DNA of 64,000 bases from G963669295 sp963669295 (GTDB lineage: Bacteria > Bacteroidota > Bacteroidia > Flavobacteriales_D > CALLUQ01): assembly GCA_963669295.1 (NCBI GenBank), contig OY769938.1, forward strand, positions 1,178,001 through 1,242,000, in the 5' to 3' direction. The notes beneath the pieces were generated by a model. That model was not told the DNA's origin. It saw only the letters and a program-made list of their open reading frames with translations, and searched no databases. The translations under genes were made by a program, and so were the position numbers. Each line of letters opens with the position of its first letter. The first letter of the stretch is position 1. This document shows positions 8,801-16,740 of this stretch, in pieces.

Positions 8801-11626
8801 GAACCATCGTTTATGTTGCTGGAACCTCAATTGGAGCTTTTTTCAACCAGCGATCTCCCAACAGGAGACATGGATTTTACCAACAGTGCCATGAGCGATT
8901 ACTTTTGGGAAATTTTCTTCCATGCTCCTTTTCTGGTGGCACAAAGCTTGCAAACGCAGCAGCGATTTGAACAGGCCAAACGTTGGTTTGAATTTGTGTT
9001 TAACCCCACCATCAACCAGCAACATGCCGACCTGCACGAAAGGGAAACCCCCAACGACCAATACTGGCGTTTTGTGGGGTTACGCAGTTACAACAATCTT
9101 GACTTACAAGAAGAGTTGGGCCTTACTCCTGCTGAAAGTATCGAAGCCAACCTGAACAACAACGCTCAAATTTATCAATACCATTTCCATCCGTTTAACC
9201 CGCATGCCATTGCCCGCATACGTCCTATTGCCTATCAAAAAACCATGGTGATGCACTACGTACAAAACCTTATTGAGTGGGGCGACCAACTGTTTAGGCA
9301 ATACAACCAGGAATCGATACGCGAAGCAACCATGCTTTATGTGATGGGGTACGACCTGTTGGGCGAGCGGCCGGTAAACATGGGTGAGTGCCCGTTGCCT
9401 TCTATGAAAACCTTGAAACAACTCTTAGATGGTGAAGAAAAGCCTTCCCAATTGAGCGAATTTTTAATTCATGTAGAACAGGCAGTGGGTCAACTTCCAG
9501 CATTGGGGGTGCAAGATACGCCTGCCAATTACATTGCCGACATTTATTTTGGCATTCCCGAAAACGAAGGGTTTAAAATATACTGGGACATCATTGAACA
9601 GCGGTTGTACAACATTCGCCATCAGCTCAACATCGATGGGGTGGCACAATCGATGACCCTGTTCGAAACCATCGACCCCATGCAATTGGTACAGGCGGTA
9701 GCCAGTGGGCAATCGGCCTTACAAGCTGCGAGCAGTGTTACTGCCCACATTCCTTATTACCGGTTTGAGGTGATGCTGCAAAAAGCCAAAGAACTTACCC
9801 AACAAACCATCAGTCTTGGACAATCGCTGCTGGCTGCATTAGAGAAAAAAGACGGAGAAGCACTGGCTCAACTGCTGAACTCGAACGAGCAACACCTCCA
9901 GGCCATGAGTGTGGAAACCCGGGAGTATGCCATTGAGGAAGCCGCTGCCACCATGGAAGGGCTTGCCACCAGCATTGCCAGTGCCACCATGCGTCAAACC
10001 TACTTTATGCAGCTCCTTGAAAAAGGACGTATTCCTGCTGAATTATCGCAATTGGATTCTATGGCTCAAGCCATTGCCAGCCAGGTCATTGCCGTTGGTA
10101 TACGCACAGCTTCGTGGCCCAGCTATTTATTGCCGAACACCTTTGGTTTGGCCAATGGAGGCATGAATTATGGGGAGGCCGCCATGTCGGGTGCCATCAT
10201 TATGGAATCGCTCGGCAACATGGCACAAACCAATGCACAAGTAGCGGCCATCAATGCTGAGTTTCAACGACGCGAAGAAGATTGGAACCTCCAAGAAAAA
10301 ATGGCCGCTTACGAGGTCACCCAACTTACTGCTCAATTGGAAGGGGCATCGTTTCGACATCAGATGGCACAACGCGAATTAAAGCTGCTGGAAACCAACA
10401 TTGCCCAATTGCAACAGGTAGAAAACTACTATAAAAATAAGTTTACCGCTGCGGAGCTTTACCAGTGGATGAGCAGCAAGTTGTCGGCCCTTTATTTTCA
10501 AACCCACCAACTGGCTGTTGAAGCAGCATTGCAAGCTCAACAAGCCTGGTGTTTTGAAAAGGCGACCACACAATCGTTCATTCAACCGGGATACTGGAAC
10601 AACCTGTACCAGGGGTTGCTGGCTGGCGAAGGACTGATGCTCGACCTAAACCGCATGGAAGCCGCTTACATGCAACAAAATTTCCGACGGTTGGAGTTGT
10701 CAAAAACAGTATCGATGGCCCTGCAATTCCCAGAGCAGTTGGAAGAACTAAAAACCAATGGCACCTGTACTTTTAGCCTCAACGCTGCAAATTTCGATTG
10801 GGATTTTCCCGGGCATTACCAACGCCTGATCAAGTCGATCTCTATTTCTTTCCCGGTGCTGTTAGGCCCTTATCAAAACGTACATGCTACCTTAACACAA
10901 ACCAGCAACCAGGTGCTTTTGCAACCCGATAAAGAAGGCGTACAATTTTTATACGATGGCAAAGGCAACAGCGATAACATCCGCACCGATGTGCGCAACC
11001 ATCAACAGGTAGCCCTTACACAAGGCATGAACGATAGCGGGTTGTTTACCCTTAATTTTAACGACGAGCGTTTGTTGCCTTTTGAAGGTACTGGTGCCAT
11101 CTCCAAATGGCAATTGGACATGCCCGCCGACACCAACCCCATTGATTTCAATACCCTTACCGATGTAATTGTTACCATCAACTACACCGCGCTTGCTGGT
11201 GATGCCAACTTTGCGAAAGCGGTTAGAAACATTCGTAAAGATTACCAGGGGGTGAGTGTAAGCACCTTACAACAATTGAATGCCGCAGCGTTGGTGCAAT
11301 TGCAAGAACACCAACAAGTATTTGACCTGAACCTCCAACAATTCAAGGTGCGCAAAGGACTACATAATTATCAGGCTACAGCCATTACATTGGTGGTAAT
11401 GCCCACTGAAGCAGGTAGCTTTACGTCGGGATCATTTGAATTGAAGCAGGGAAAAACCAACGTGGGTACATTTACTTTTAAAGCCGGGGAGGAAATTATT
11501 TCCAGTACGGTAACGATAGATGCTGCTATGGATGCTGCCTATACCCTCGTACCAAAAGGCGATTGGGAAGCGGCTAAGGTGCGCGATGTACTGGCCATTG
11601 TAGCGTATTCGGCGACAACGAAGTAG
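2801..11626 (+). CDS. Tc toxin TcA-like subunit (pore-forming, receptor-binding component)
   Basis: A 2941-aa protein, within the usual TcA size range. The ATG at 2801 is preferred over 2750 because the extra 17 residues look unstructured. An N-terminal VRP1-like segment lies near residues 155-175 (SYAELFG, a cysteine cluster FCTCPECRS, then SPAAYFVDLM). The ABC-toxin N-terminal-type segment is near 1135-1230 (YRTWEANREIFLYPENYI). A central beta-rich part carries two LamG-like stretches (about 1445-1540 and 1840-1890). Further on come the conserved alpha-helical pore/shell part (KFTAAELYQWM, GYWNNLYQGLLAGEGLMLDL) and a TcB-binding domain at about 2680-2810 (VLLGPYQNVHATL, FEGTGAISKWQLDMP). 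In characterised Tc toxins TcA forms a pentameric bell that binds cells and injects the TcC tip. There is no signal peptide, as is normal for TcA. It lies 101 bp after the RHS gene and is probably co-transcribed with it. Confidence 0.93.
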   Translation: MPPKTTLNELLKRNKSVDFATFDFFDEDHVAALKLEQKSSTSKAAQLELLKTHQRLLRLTGDVKSAKKLQRKKLHSALQIAHMSEQQFVATHSSAFRSNGTTAEAQATQVHRKALALKSGVMRRYHAYRQHHDPHYNAMRGANLKIATNSALKHIPSYAELFGTINFCTCPECRSIFSPAAYFVDLMRLQDQFIVPDETSEETPIPLDKRRGDLWEIYLSCANTNNEIPKIDIVNEVLQAQLQQWGGVTSKTDFDATTYPLHLPVNLPLERINTYMEQEALSLWQLWDELQPASSNNGYYLHKAGISASQWQLVSQPIVTEKKKKRQNNADAIEALYGLPEATEVTGVEPIGLNDLTAVPFFLQQTGISANALDELIGWELPAAVTGTYYINQDDPEHPIVYGKAPANNDDPFVKETLEHFTALPRLQRVNLFIRLAGYLQWSLADLNTLLHYTGNTIDKTLLPYLSWMQALLHANPQLSVNQLCNALFPFEHNAFFESIFYADHVPPLPGGCDWLNDTTEWVVPGTDGTGADTAVQASLEAALQVSTTELIRIGQTIADTNGCISLNGTTLSQLYRLTQLPALTGLSTAEALVAVTLPEHEANSFEHLVGDAPEKALQQLQWLQHFAHTIQPLPFHTFELQYYTTGSSDDPGVQNQVFGTTTLQNFAEALSNTLESMLFTPAVLTTALTPVIDPNALFAIRTAFVYEQLHFNTNGELEKAPTVNEMAKVLITVDEATSKRKNSGDGTAIFPVDNPNNPSVQAAATLLVQQLKTHEGKPLSEAQLTQLLQSSQLYYYALGALGELHNGVLNTIIDANAYEALYTCQAFRVTNTALQKTLTPLLTTLTTNHYEGQQAAWINALGGLLGTNAEVAAIVAGWVKLSVDDVYVVDNAPLSATSIARIRQAQRYAGIIDACSLAQSDVTFIQAHASLLGMMNNAEVPISWQNVVGLYQFKLLQQRFEDGQNGFLQWLKKPDATTLSQLTQWPEEQVQWLMDHLASMENKMAMVLLMEKWFTHASTLHTSVQLLNTLLELVADTDAPASAYTDAANMLWASYTSLYEEAPGVLQALAGKTAEQYRDAMVPYLIWQLNLPELKVPAFTSPRSLYQYLLIDVEVSSAVTTSRVLEAVSAVQLYLYRSRNNLEPGIKVHDDLNTWWDWLSSYRTWEANREIFLYPENYILPELRTNTSPEFVALTNALQQGDLSNSGTVAQAFNTYMDGFTILANLQLDSIAAYSYSTGFEATRQHYKTLCSIGRTAESPASWYYRASTFMVHHEATQAFSPVNWGAWKPIDVKMDPAGEVNAVHAFGTWYVFWVETYQIEDPKPSETGEETPSITVARILYSYLDFNQQWVAPVILAEDLTPYYRKDSTAGNYNTVYPHFIASTRTIVVFYGRGDTSATSENSHCFTIAQNERLANFSDAMAHITPKTIKQSPEILGNSRRLANGKYWYNTDFNSYTLTTTFESCAFWFRQNGTAIVPEKGMPLIASNNSSGGLRLNDQQQLANGNVVIPGLFPLEAEQWHHIVINEETFTALDVYNVPEIILFDDELIAVWANEEYDLWTAKLDRETYSIIEQYPLKYKGEHLGVSPNSKIILQPHSGDALWPFGTTETRLYLIWEGNEILVGDLSAFWKKKKELKPFETDIDRTDFSFDTISSGGNVYFITHHNFQPSQTKRLVSVVLINIRFSILPDGFNPKEISTIKIDDKAPILASQKEEDIFVHYTSEDNHPKLAQLRNKKGTFELVATTEKANAGTRMTCLPTDNTLLLMGIYNSTIQLSYYAYDGNDISSLGEVQTTWPANNLRYDYNLFTQGNMVQFVFDNTKESIPEIPNGYVIPSNRLYVNGTPVGGALVDVKPAKSVYLGKDGSNVFDGCMTEVLFYGSGLTTSEAQNLYSNSSNRLPLNFGVYPETNNNPPGYDAAQITHKSVLGQPNWFTVNGSGQYYLNTPFINTDAEEGETGQEAILLHACRLNSDAAKALRSTLHTGGIDGLLSIPSQELSEPSFMLLEPQLELFSTSDLPTGDMDFTNSAMSDYFWEIFFHAPFLVAQSLQTQQRFEQAKRWFEFVFNPTINQQHADLHERETPNDQYWRFVGLRSYNNLDLQEELGLTPAESIEANLNNNAQIYQYHFHPFNPHAIARIRPIAYQKTMVMHYVQNLIEWGDQLFRQYNQESIREATMLYVMGYDLLGERPVNMGECPLPSMKTLKQLLDGEEKPSQLSEFLIHVEQAVGQLPALGVQDTPANYIADIYFGIPENEGFKIYWDIIEQRLYNIRHQLNIDGVAQSMTLFETIDPMQLVQAVASGQSALQAASSVTAHIPYYRFEVMLQKAKELTQQTISLGQSLLAALEKKDGEALAQLLNSNEQHLQAMSVETREYAIEEAAATMEGLATSIASATMRQTYFMQLLEKGRIPAELSQLDSMAQAIASQVIAVGIRTASWPSYLLPNTFGLANGGMNYGEAAMSGAIIMESLGNMAQTNAQVAAINAEFQRREEDWNLQEKMAAYEVTQLTAQLEGASFRHQMAQRELKLLETNIAQLQQVENYYKNKFTAAELYQWMSSKLSALYFQTHQLAVEAALQAQQAWCFEKATTQSFIQPGYWNNLYQGLLAGEGLMLDLNRMEAAYMQQNFRRLELSKTVSMALQFPEQLEELKTNGTCTFSLNAANFDWDFPGHYQRLIKSISISFPVLLGPYQNVHATLTQTSNQVLLQPDKEGVQFLYDGKGNSDNIRTDVRNHQQVALTQGMNDSGLFTLNFNDERLLPFEGTGAISKWQLDMPADTNPIDFNTLTDVIVTINYTALAGDANFAKAVRNIRKDYQGVSVSTLQQLNAAALVQLQEHQQVFDLNLQQFKVRKGLHNYQATAITLVVMPTEAGSFTSGSFELKQGKTNVGTFTFKAGEEIISSTVTIDAAMDAAYTLVPKGDWEAAKVRDVLAIVAYSATTK

Positions 11627-11632
11627 AGCAAT

Positions 11633-11655
11633 AATGCATAAGGCTATGCATTTTT
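11633..11655 (+). terminator. possible weak terminator after the TcA gene
   Basis: An 8-bp perfect stem (AATGCATA / TATGCATT) with a 4-nt loop runs straight into five Ts, 6 bp after the TcA stop codon. The stem is AT-rich, so it would be a weak Rho-independent terminator. Confidence 0.4.
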
Positions 11656-11716
11656 CCTGCCTATACTGGGGTCAATACCCTCTCGAAAAACTGCAACAAA
11701 AAGTACTGGAATTCGT

Positions 11717-11724
11717 TATATTTG
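11717..11724 (+). promoter_or_regulatory. -7 element upstream of the toxin-antitoxin pair
   Basis: TATATTTG matches the Bacteroidota -7 consensus TAnnTTTG exactly. It ends 5 bp before the ATG at 11730, so the transcript would start at or almost at the start codon. No good TTG -33 element was found at the usual spacing (CTG at 11691 is the closest). Confidence 0.4.
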
Positions 11725-11729
11725 TGTAG

Positions 11730-11975
11730 ATGACAGCCTTAGAATATAGAAACCAGGCCATTAAATGGCTCGAAAGTGGGGATGAAAACCTTGCAAAGAC
11801 TGTATATGCTTTTATCAAGGCTTATAAGGATGATGGCGAAGGAGATTGGTGGAGTGTTATTTCCGATCAAGAAAAAGAATTCATCCAGGCCAGTCTACAA
11901 CAGCTCGATGCTGGAAAAGGAATTTCAAACAGTGAGGTAAGAAAGGACATTGACGTTTTCCTAAAGAAAGCATGA
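11730..11975 (+). CDS. putative type II antitoxin of a RelE/ParE-type module
   Basis: A small 81-aa protein whose stop codon overlaps the start of the downstream ParE/RelE-like gene by 4 bp (ATGA), the classic antitoxin-toxin arrangement. The N-terminal half is helical (about residues 1-35). The C-terminal half, with an EKEFIQASLQQLDAGKGISNS-like segment followed by a conserved-looking E-V, resembles small Bacteroidota antitoxins that carry an 'IxxSLxxLxxGxxxxxxEV' tail. In this type of system the antitoxin binds and neutralises its partner toxin and usually represses their shared promoter. No clear DNA-binding motif is recognisable by eye, so the call rests mainly on gene order and on the tail motif. 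Confidence 0.7.
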   Translation: MTALEYRNQAIKWLESGDENLAKTVYAFIKAYKDDGEGDWWSVISDQEKEFIQASLQQLDAGKGISNSEVRKDIDVFLKKA

Positions 11976-12259
11976 GTGATTCCACTATTGTTTGGTCGCC
12001 ATTGGCCAGGGATACCTACCTGCAAATTTTAGCATTCATTACAAAAGAATGGACCACCAAAGAGGCCATTAAATTTGATGATCTGGTTACTGCCTACCTT
12101 AATGCATTAATTGAAAATAAGTTCCTTTGTCCAGCATCTGTAAAAAAGCATTTACGACGATGCGTACTTACAAAACAAACTTCACTTGTTTATCGCGTAA
12201 AAGGAGATCTTATTGAGTTGGTGGCTTTCTTTGGCAACCCTACTGATCATGCGTATTGA
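11972..12259 (+). CDS. RelE/ParE superfamily toxin
   Basis: A 95-aa basic protein with a RelE/ParE-like layout. It opens with WSPLARDTYLQILAFI, the usual 'PxAxxdlxxIxxyI' first helix. The middle contains helices and a KHLRRCVLTKQTSLVYRV strand pair, and the end is IELVAFFGNPTDHAY, the position where ParE-like toxins have their final 'V..f....dp..' strand. Family members inhibit gyrase (ParE) or cleave mRNA on the ribosome (RelE); the sequence alone does not say which. Its start codon lies inside the antitoxin stop. The module is convergent with the reverse-strand lipoprotein gene, 36 bp away. Confidence 0.8.
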   Translation: MSDSTIVWSPLARDTYLQILAFITKEWTTKEAIKFDDLVTAYLNALIENKFLCPASVKKHLRRCVLTKQTSLVYRVKGDLIELVAFFGNPTDHAY

Positions 12260-12295
12260 ATCCAGTTGTTCAGCAAACAATTCAACAAAGCTTTA

Positions 12296-15200
12296 CTACT
12301 CCGACAATGCAGCCCCTGCTACTTTCCACAGGTCGACCGGGGCATTGTTGTTGGCCACTACAATGAGCAATGCTCCGGCCGTTTTAATGGGCTGCATGTC
12401 TTTTACATCACCATCGAGGTGAAGACCAATGGTGTGGTTGGCAACTGGTGTAAATTGCCCCTTGCCATTGCCCAACAATACTTTCCCAAACAGCGCATCG
12501 TGGCGGGCGGTTTCTATTTCGGCCCCCCACATGTTGCCGCCCACAATCACATCAAGGAGGCCGTCGTTGTTGAGGTCGGCCGGAATGCTGGCGTTAATCA
12601 CCGAGAATTGTGCTTCGTTGGGCAGCGCAGTTACTGTAAAGGTGCCGTTGCCCTGATTTTCGAGGTACGACGATGCTAACCAACTGGCTTTTTTATGTAC
12701 CGCATGATCGAGCATGGGGCCGTATACATCTTGCACGGTAGCGTTGCCAAACACATCGTAAGTAGGGATTTTTGAGGTGAGCAGCGGCATGTTTTGCGAC
12801 GAGCACGTTTTGCCCCGTACAGGGAAGCAACCGCCACTGTAGTGTTGCCCCAAAATAATGTCGTGCGTGCCGCTGTTGTCGAGGTCGCCAGCGTATACTT
12901 CCAGCGGGCCATTTTTGGTGTTGTACTTGCTGTTTAGCCCAAGGTTTCCAGCGATAAAATCCACGTCACCATCACCGTCAAAGTCGCCAGCAGCGATGGA
13001 GTACCACCACCCCTCAAACCCTTCCAGTCCGGTGGAAGTGGCTGGGGTAAGTTTTCCTTGTTCATTTTGCATGATGGTCACCGGCATCCATTCGCCAGTA
13101 ATCATCAAATCCAAGTCGTTGTCGTTGTCGTAATCTACCCACAACGCATCGGTAACCATGCCCAACTCGCGTAAAGCTGTGGCTTGTGCATTGGTTTGAT
13201 CTACCAGGGTGCCTCCCTCGTTCACCAGCAAGGTGCTGGAAGGGGGAATGAGGTATTGACCAGGCACTGTTCGGCCCCCTACAAAGAGGTCGTCGTCGCC
13301 ATCGTTGTCGTAATCGGCAGCCACCACACACGAGCCACTGCTGGTGATGGTTGGTGCTGTTCCTGTAGTAAAGGTACCGTTGCCGTTGTTGAGGTATAAA
13401 CGATCTTGATAGTTGGCACTGTTGGGTGCCCATTCGTTGCTGCCACTGGCTACATATAAATCGAGGTCGCCATCGCCTTCCAAATCGAAGAAGGTGGCCC
13501 CCATGTCTTCCTGGTGTTGGTGTGCCGACCACGGTTGCTGAGCTGCCTTTTTAAATTTCCCGCCGGCCTGTTGGAGGTACAATACCCCTGCCTGCTGTGC
13601 GGCACCACCCACAAAAAAGTCTTCCAGTCCATCGCCATTTACATCGCCTACTGCTGTGAAAGGGCCGTTTTGCGAGTAACGGTGGGGCAGTAATATTTCG
13701 CGGTCGTAATCTTCATAAAAAGGATCTTCATGCACAAAGTTTACGCCAGTGCTACGGGTAGTGTTGTTGAAGGCAAAACCGGCAGCAGGAGCAGTGGTGG
13801 CAGGAGCAGCGGTGGCCTCCTGCTGGCTGAGGGCAATGGTTGTATTGGCCTCCACTCCCGTAAGGGTGGTGGTTTTGCCGTTGGGCCATTGTACTGTTAT
13901 TGCATCTACTGTGCTTACTTCGCCCAGCCCAAAATGTAATTTAGGCTCGCCCGAAGAAAGGAAGCCGTGATTGAACTGCAATTCTGCATACTGGGTAGTA
14001 GCCCCACTTTTCACCGTTACTTTAGTGCCTATCCCAAAGGGGTTTTGTGCTTCGCCCTCTAACTTCACCTGCAAGTAGTTGCCGGCCATGGTATTTTCAA
14101 ACACCATGGAGGTCGATTCCAGGTTATTGATGAGTACATCCAAATCGCCATCGTTGTCTAAATCGGCACAGGCAGCACCGTTCGAAAATCCTTTGTAGCT
14201 CAAGCTCCATTCAGCATTGCGCTTTTTAAAGGTATAGTCTTGTTGGTTTTGATACACATAATTGTCGAGGGGCTGTACGGGCATTTGGTTTTGAAACTGA
14301 CTGAAATTTTTAGTCAGGTGCTCGCTGGAGTACTGCGACACCAGCTTCACAAAATCGTTGTTGCGTAAGTCGCGCCGCATGCCATTGGTAATGAACACGT
14401 CTTTCCAACCATCGTTATCGAGGTCGCAAAACAAAGGCGACCACGACCAATCGGTATAAGCCATGCCCGACAATTCTGCGATTTCCGAAAACTGGTTATT
14501 GCCCCGGTTAATTTGCAACATGTTTTGCATGTATTGCAAGTGGCGACCCAACGAAAAGTTGGTGTAAAAGGCCTGCAAGTCCATGCCTTGCATGTTGGTT
14601 TTTTTCCGCTTGTTGTCTTCAGCCATCATGTCTACCACCAACAAGTCCATCAACCCATCGTTGTTCACATCACCGGCATCGCTGCCCATCGAAAATTGTG
14701 AAATGTGTTTCATGGATTGACGCACCTCATCGGTAAAGGTGCCATTGCCATTGTTGATGTAGTAATGGTCGGGCTCCGAATAATCGTTGGCCACAAAAAT
14801 ATCCTGCCAGCCATCGTTGTTGTAATCAGCCACCGATACACTAAGACCAAAACCATAGTTGCGCATGCCAGCCTTTTCGGTCACCTCTGTAAATTTTCCT
14901 CCGTCGTTGCGGAACAACTTGTCGGTTTCGAGGTCGGTAGGGTTTTTCGATTTTTCCAGTCGAATGCTGATGTAGTCGCCAAAGCCAAGAGGATGATTCA
15001 ACACGTATAAATCGAGGTCGCCATCGTTGTCGTAATCAAAAAATGCAGCGTGGTTGGAACGGGCACCATCGTCAATGCCATAGGCCGCTGCCGATTCGGT
15101 AAAGGTAAGGTCGTGGTTATTGATGTAAAGCAAGTTGCGCATTTCCTCTTCGGTGCGGTTGGCTCCTCCCGACTGGCACACATAAATATCGAGCCAGCCG

Positions 15201-15634
15201 TCGGCATTCACATCGGCCATGGTCACCCCAGTGGTCCACCCATCGCTACCAGCTACTCCTGCTGCGGTGGTAATGTCTTCGAAAACCATGCCCCCTTTGT
15301 TGAGGTAGAGCTTATTTTCTACCTGGTTGCCGGTAAAGTACACCTCGGGCAGTCCATCGTTGTTCAAATCACCTACTGCTACTCCACCCCCATTGTAAAT
15401 GTTAAAGAAAGAGAAGCAATTCATTACTGAATCTTCGGCAACAATGGTATTGGTAAATTGAATGCCCGATTGCTCGGAAGTGAGCTTATTGAACTTTTTA
15501 ACCGATTCCTCTGCCTGGATCGGCACCTCTTCTTCTACCACCTCTGTATCGGCAGTATTGCACCCATAATGCATGGCAAGTACTGCCAAAATAATAAGCA
15601 CTTGAACACGGGAAAAAACAGAACAGCGAAACAT
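12296..15634 (-). CDS. lipoprotein with FG-GAP/VCBS repeats and ASPIC/UnbV domain (CRTAC1-like)
   Basis: A 1112-aa protein. The start at 15634 is chosen because it gives a compact lipoprotein signal (MFRCSVFSRVQVLIILAVLA followed by a lipobox ending in cysteine at residue 25, MHYGC). The remainder is dominated by calcium-binding-type repeats of the form D-x-N-x-D-G-x-x-D (DLNNDGLPEVYF, DVNADGWLDIYV, DYDNDGDLDLYV, DVNGDGLEDFFV and others), which fold as beta-propeller blades. An ASPIC/UnbV-type segment near residues 550-630 has the WPNGKTTTL motif. Such proteins are surface or periplasmic lipoproteins, common in many copies in Bacteroidota, with a presumed role in binding or glycan capture. 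No adjacent SusC/SusD genes are present to specify a substrate. Family assignment is firm; the function is not known. Confidence 0.88.
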   Translation of the reverse strand: MFRCSVFSRVQVLIILAVLAMHYGCNTADTEVVEEEVPIQAEESVKKFNKLTSEQSGIQFTNTIVAEDSVMNCFSFFNIYNGGGVAVGDLNNDGLPEVYFTGNQVENKLYLNKGGMVFEDITTAAGVAGSDGWTTGVTMADVNADGWLDIYVCQSGGANRTEEEMRNLLYINNHDLTFTESAAAYGIDDGARSNHAAFFDYDNDGDLDLYVLNHPLGFGDYISIRLEKSKNPTDLETDKLFRNDGGKFTEVTEKAGMRNYGFGLSVSVADYNNDGWQDIFVANDYSEPDHYYINNGNGTFTDEVRQSMKHISQFSMGSDAGDVNNDGLMDLLVVDMMAEDNKRKKTNMQGMDLQAFYTNFSLGRHLQYMQNMLQINRGNNQFSEIAELSGMAYTDWSWSPLFCDLDNDGWKDVFITNGMRRDLRNNDFVKLVSQYSSEHLTKNFSQFQNQMPVQPLDNYVYQNQQDYTFKKRNAEWSLSYKGFSNGAACADLDNDGDLDVLINNLESTSMVFENTMAGNYLQVKLEGEAQNPFGIGTKVTVKSGATTQYAELQFNHGFLSSGEPKLHFGLGEVSTVDAITVQWPNGKTTTLTGVEANTTIALSQQEATAAPATTAPAAGFAFNNTTRSTGVNFVHEDPFYEDYDREILLPHRYSQNGPFTAVGDVNGDGLEDFFVGGAAQQAGVLYLQQAGGKFKKAAQQPWSAHQHQEDMGATFFDLEGDGDLDLYVASGSNEWAPNSANYQDRLYLNNGNGTFTTGTAPTITSSGSCVVAADYDNDGDDDLFVGGRTVPGQYLIPPSSTLLVNEGGTLVDQTNAQATALRELGMVTDALWVDYDNDNDLDLMITGEWMPVTIMQNEQGKLTPATSTGLEGFEGWWYSIAAGDFDGDGDVDFIAGNLGLNSKYNTKNGPLEVYAGDLDNSGTHDIILGQHYSGGCFPVRGKTCSSQNMPLLTSKIPTYDVFGNATVQDVYGPMLDHAVHKKASWLASSYLENQGNGTFTVTALPNEAQFSVINASIPADLNNDGLLDVIVGGNMWGAEIETARHDALFGKVLLGNGKGQFTPVANHTIGLHLDGDVKDMQPIKTAGALLIVVANNNAPVDLWKVAGAALSE

Positions 15635-15767
15635 AGTCAACGAGTTTGCCGAAAGATAAGAAGAAATGCCGTTTGAACGATGCAAAAAAAACAGACAAAT
15701 GACAGGGAATTGCCCGTACTTATTCCCTCCAAAATGGAGCACTTCTCTCTTTTTCCACTATTCTCCG

Positions 15768-15775
15768 TAACTTTA
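15768..15775 (+). promoter_or_regulatory. candidate -7 element for the effector-like gene
   Basis: TAACTTTA matches TAnnTTTG except for the last base and lies 29 bp before the ATG at 15805. No convincing TTG element lies about 20 bp upstream, so this is a weak candidate. Confidence 0.25.
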
Positions 15776-15804
15776 ACTTAGTCTTAACCACTAAACATAA
15801 TTTC

Positions 15805-16659
15805 ATGAAAACAACCACCAATTCCTCAAGTCGAGGCATGGCTATTGCCTACAGTTCACCCTCGCACCACACTACTCCAACCGCAGCTTTCACCAACAAC
15901 AGGGCCGAGCACCAACAACAGCAAAACATCCAGCGCATGGCCAATCAACACACACAAGGAGAGCCACTGCAAATGAAAGGCAAGACAAAAATTAACATTG
16001 CCGCCCAGGAAATCAATTGGAAGAAAAGCAATAGCAGTAAAAAAGTAGAAACGGCAATTGCCGGAAAAAAAGTAGATGCTCTCCTTGATACCGAAGACCA
16101 GGTGAAAGGCAGTACGCCTGGTAGCGGAAAACACTATGCGATTTACAAAAACTATGGGTTGATTAAAGGGCATTTGCTCAACGAAAACCTCGGTGGCATG
16201 GGGGTGCCTCAAAACCTATTCCCCATCGATGCCAGTGCCAATGCTATGCACAAAAACAACATCGAAATTCCAGCGAAAAGCAATTTTCTTAAAATTCATG
16301 AGCACAACTCGAAGCAGAAAAAAGACGATGAGAAGTTTTTGTTTCATTACTCCATTGCAGTGAAAAATGCCAAAGATTTCCATAAAGATCGAAGGGCAGA
16401 ATTCCAATGCCTGTGGCATCCTAAACGAATAAAGGATGGATTTGTTCCTGCGGCTTCTACAGGCAAGGGCAGCGTTTATTCGAAAGGAGGAGGATCGAAA
16501 ACTACCCAGTATAACTTAACGCTTAACGAGCAATTGGAAGACATCGGTTGGGGTGGTGAAGGCAGTGGCAGGGCCAAGCGCATTAAATGGAAAGGGAAAA
16601 CAGGCACCAAAGGACAATGGGAAGACAAAAATGGTGGCGTTTGGGCCAAGGTAGGATGA
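15805..16659 (+). CDS. effector-like protein with eCIS-cargo-type N-terminus and nuclease-like core
   Basis: A 284-aa protein with no signal peptide. Residues 30-60 (NNRAEHQQQQ then IQRMANQHTQGEPLQMK) resemble the short 'xxLQxMANxYxxxxPLQxK' segment found near the start of DUF4157-type and other eCIS-associated cargo. Residues 121-149 carry KGHLLNENLGG, NLFPI and a following N-A-M-H. This is the arrangement of the DNA/RNA non-specific endonuclease-like toxins (GHL, then LGG, then NL-P, then N), where the first histidine and a later asparagine are catalytic or metal-binding. The C-terminus is glycine-, lysine- and tryptophan-rich. A 21-unit repeat array follows downstream. No immunity gene is recognisable beside it, which fits an effector aimed at another organism. 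The nuclease assignment is inferred from motif spacing only. Confidence 0.6.
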   Translation: MKTTTNSSSRGMAIAYSSPSHHTTPTAAFTNNRAEHQQQQNIQRMANQHTQGEPLQMKGKTKINIAAQEINWKKSNSSKKVETAIAGKKVDALLDTEDQVKGSTPGSGKHYAIYKNYGLIKGHLLNENLGGMGVPQNLFPIDASANAMHKNNIEIPAKSNFLKIHEHNSKQKKDDEKFLFHYSIAVKNAKDFHKDRRAEFQCLWHPKRIKDGFVPAASTGKGSVYSKGGGSKTTQYNLTLNEQLEDIGWGGEGSGRAKRIKWKGKTGTKGQWEDKNGGVWAKVG

Positions 16660-16740
16660 TGGTATTTCTGAACCCTTGAATTTACTTTGAATTCAATGAA
16701 AAATACATTTTTAATACCGTATAATGTGCTGTACCCCTGA

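Noticed and set aside
12266..12679. Plus-strand ORF opposite the 3' end of the FG-GAP lipoprotein gene
   Set aside because: The minus frame here contains the lipoprotein's final FG-GAP-like repeats (DLNNDGLLDVIVGG), so the plus ORF is a shadow.
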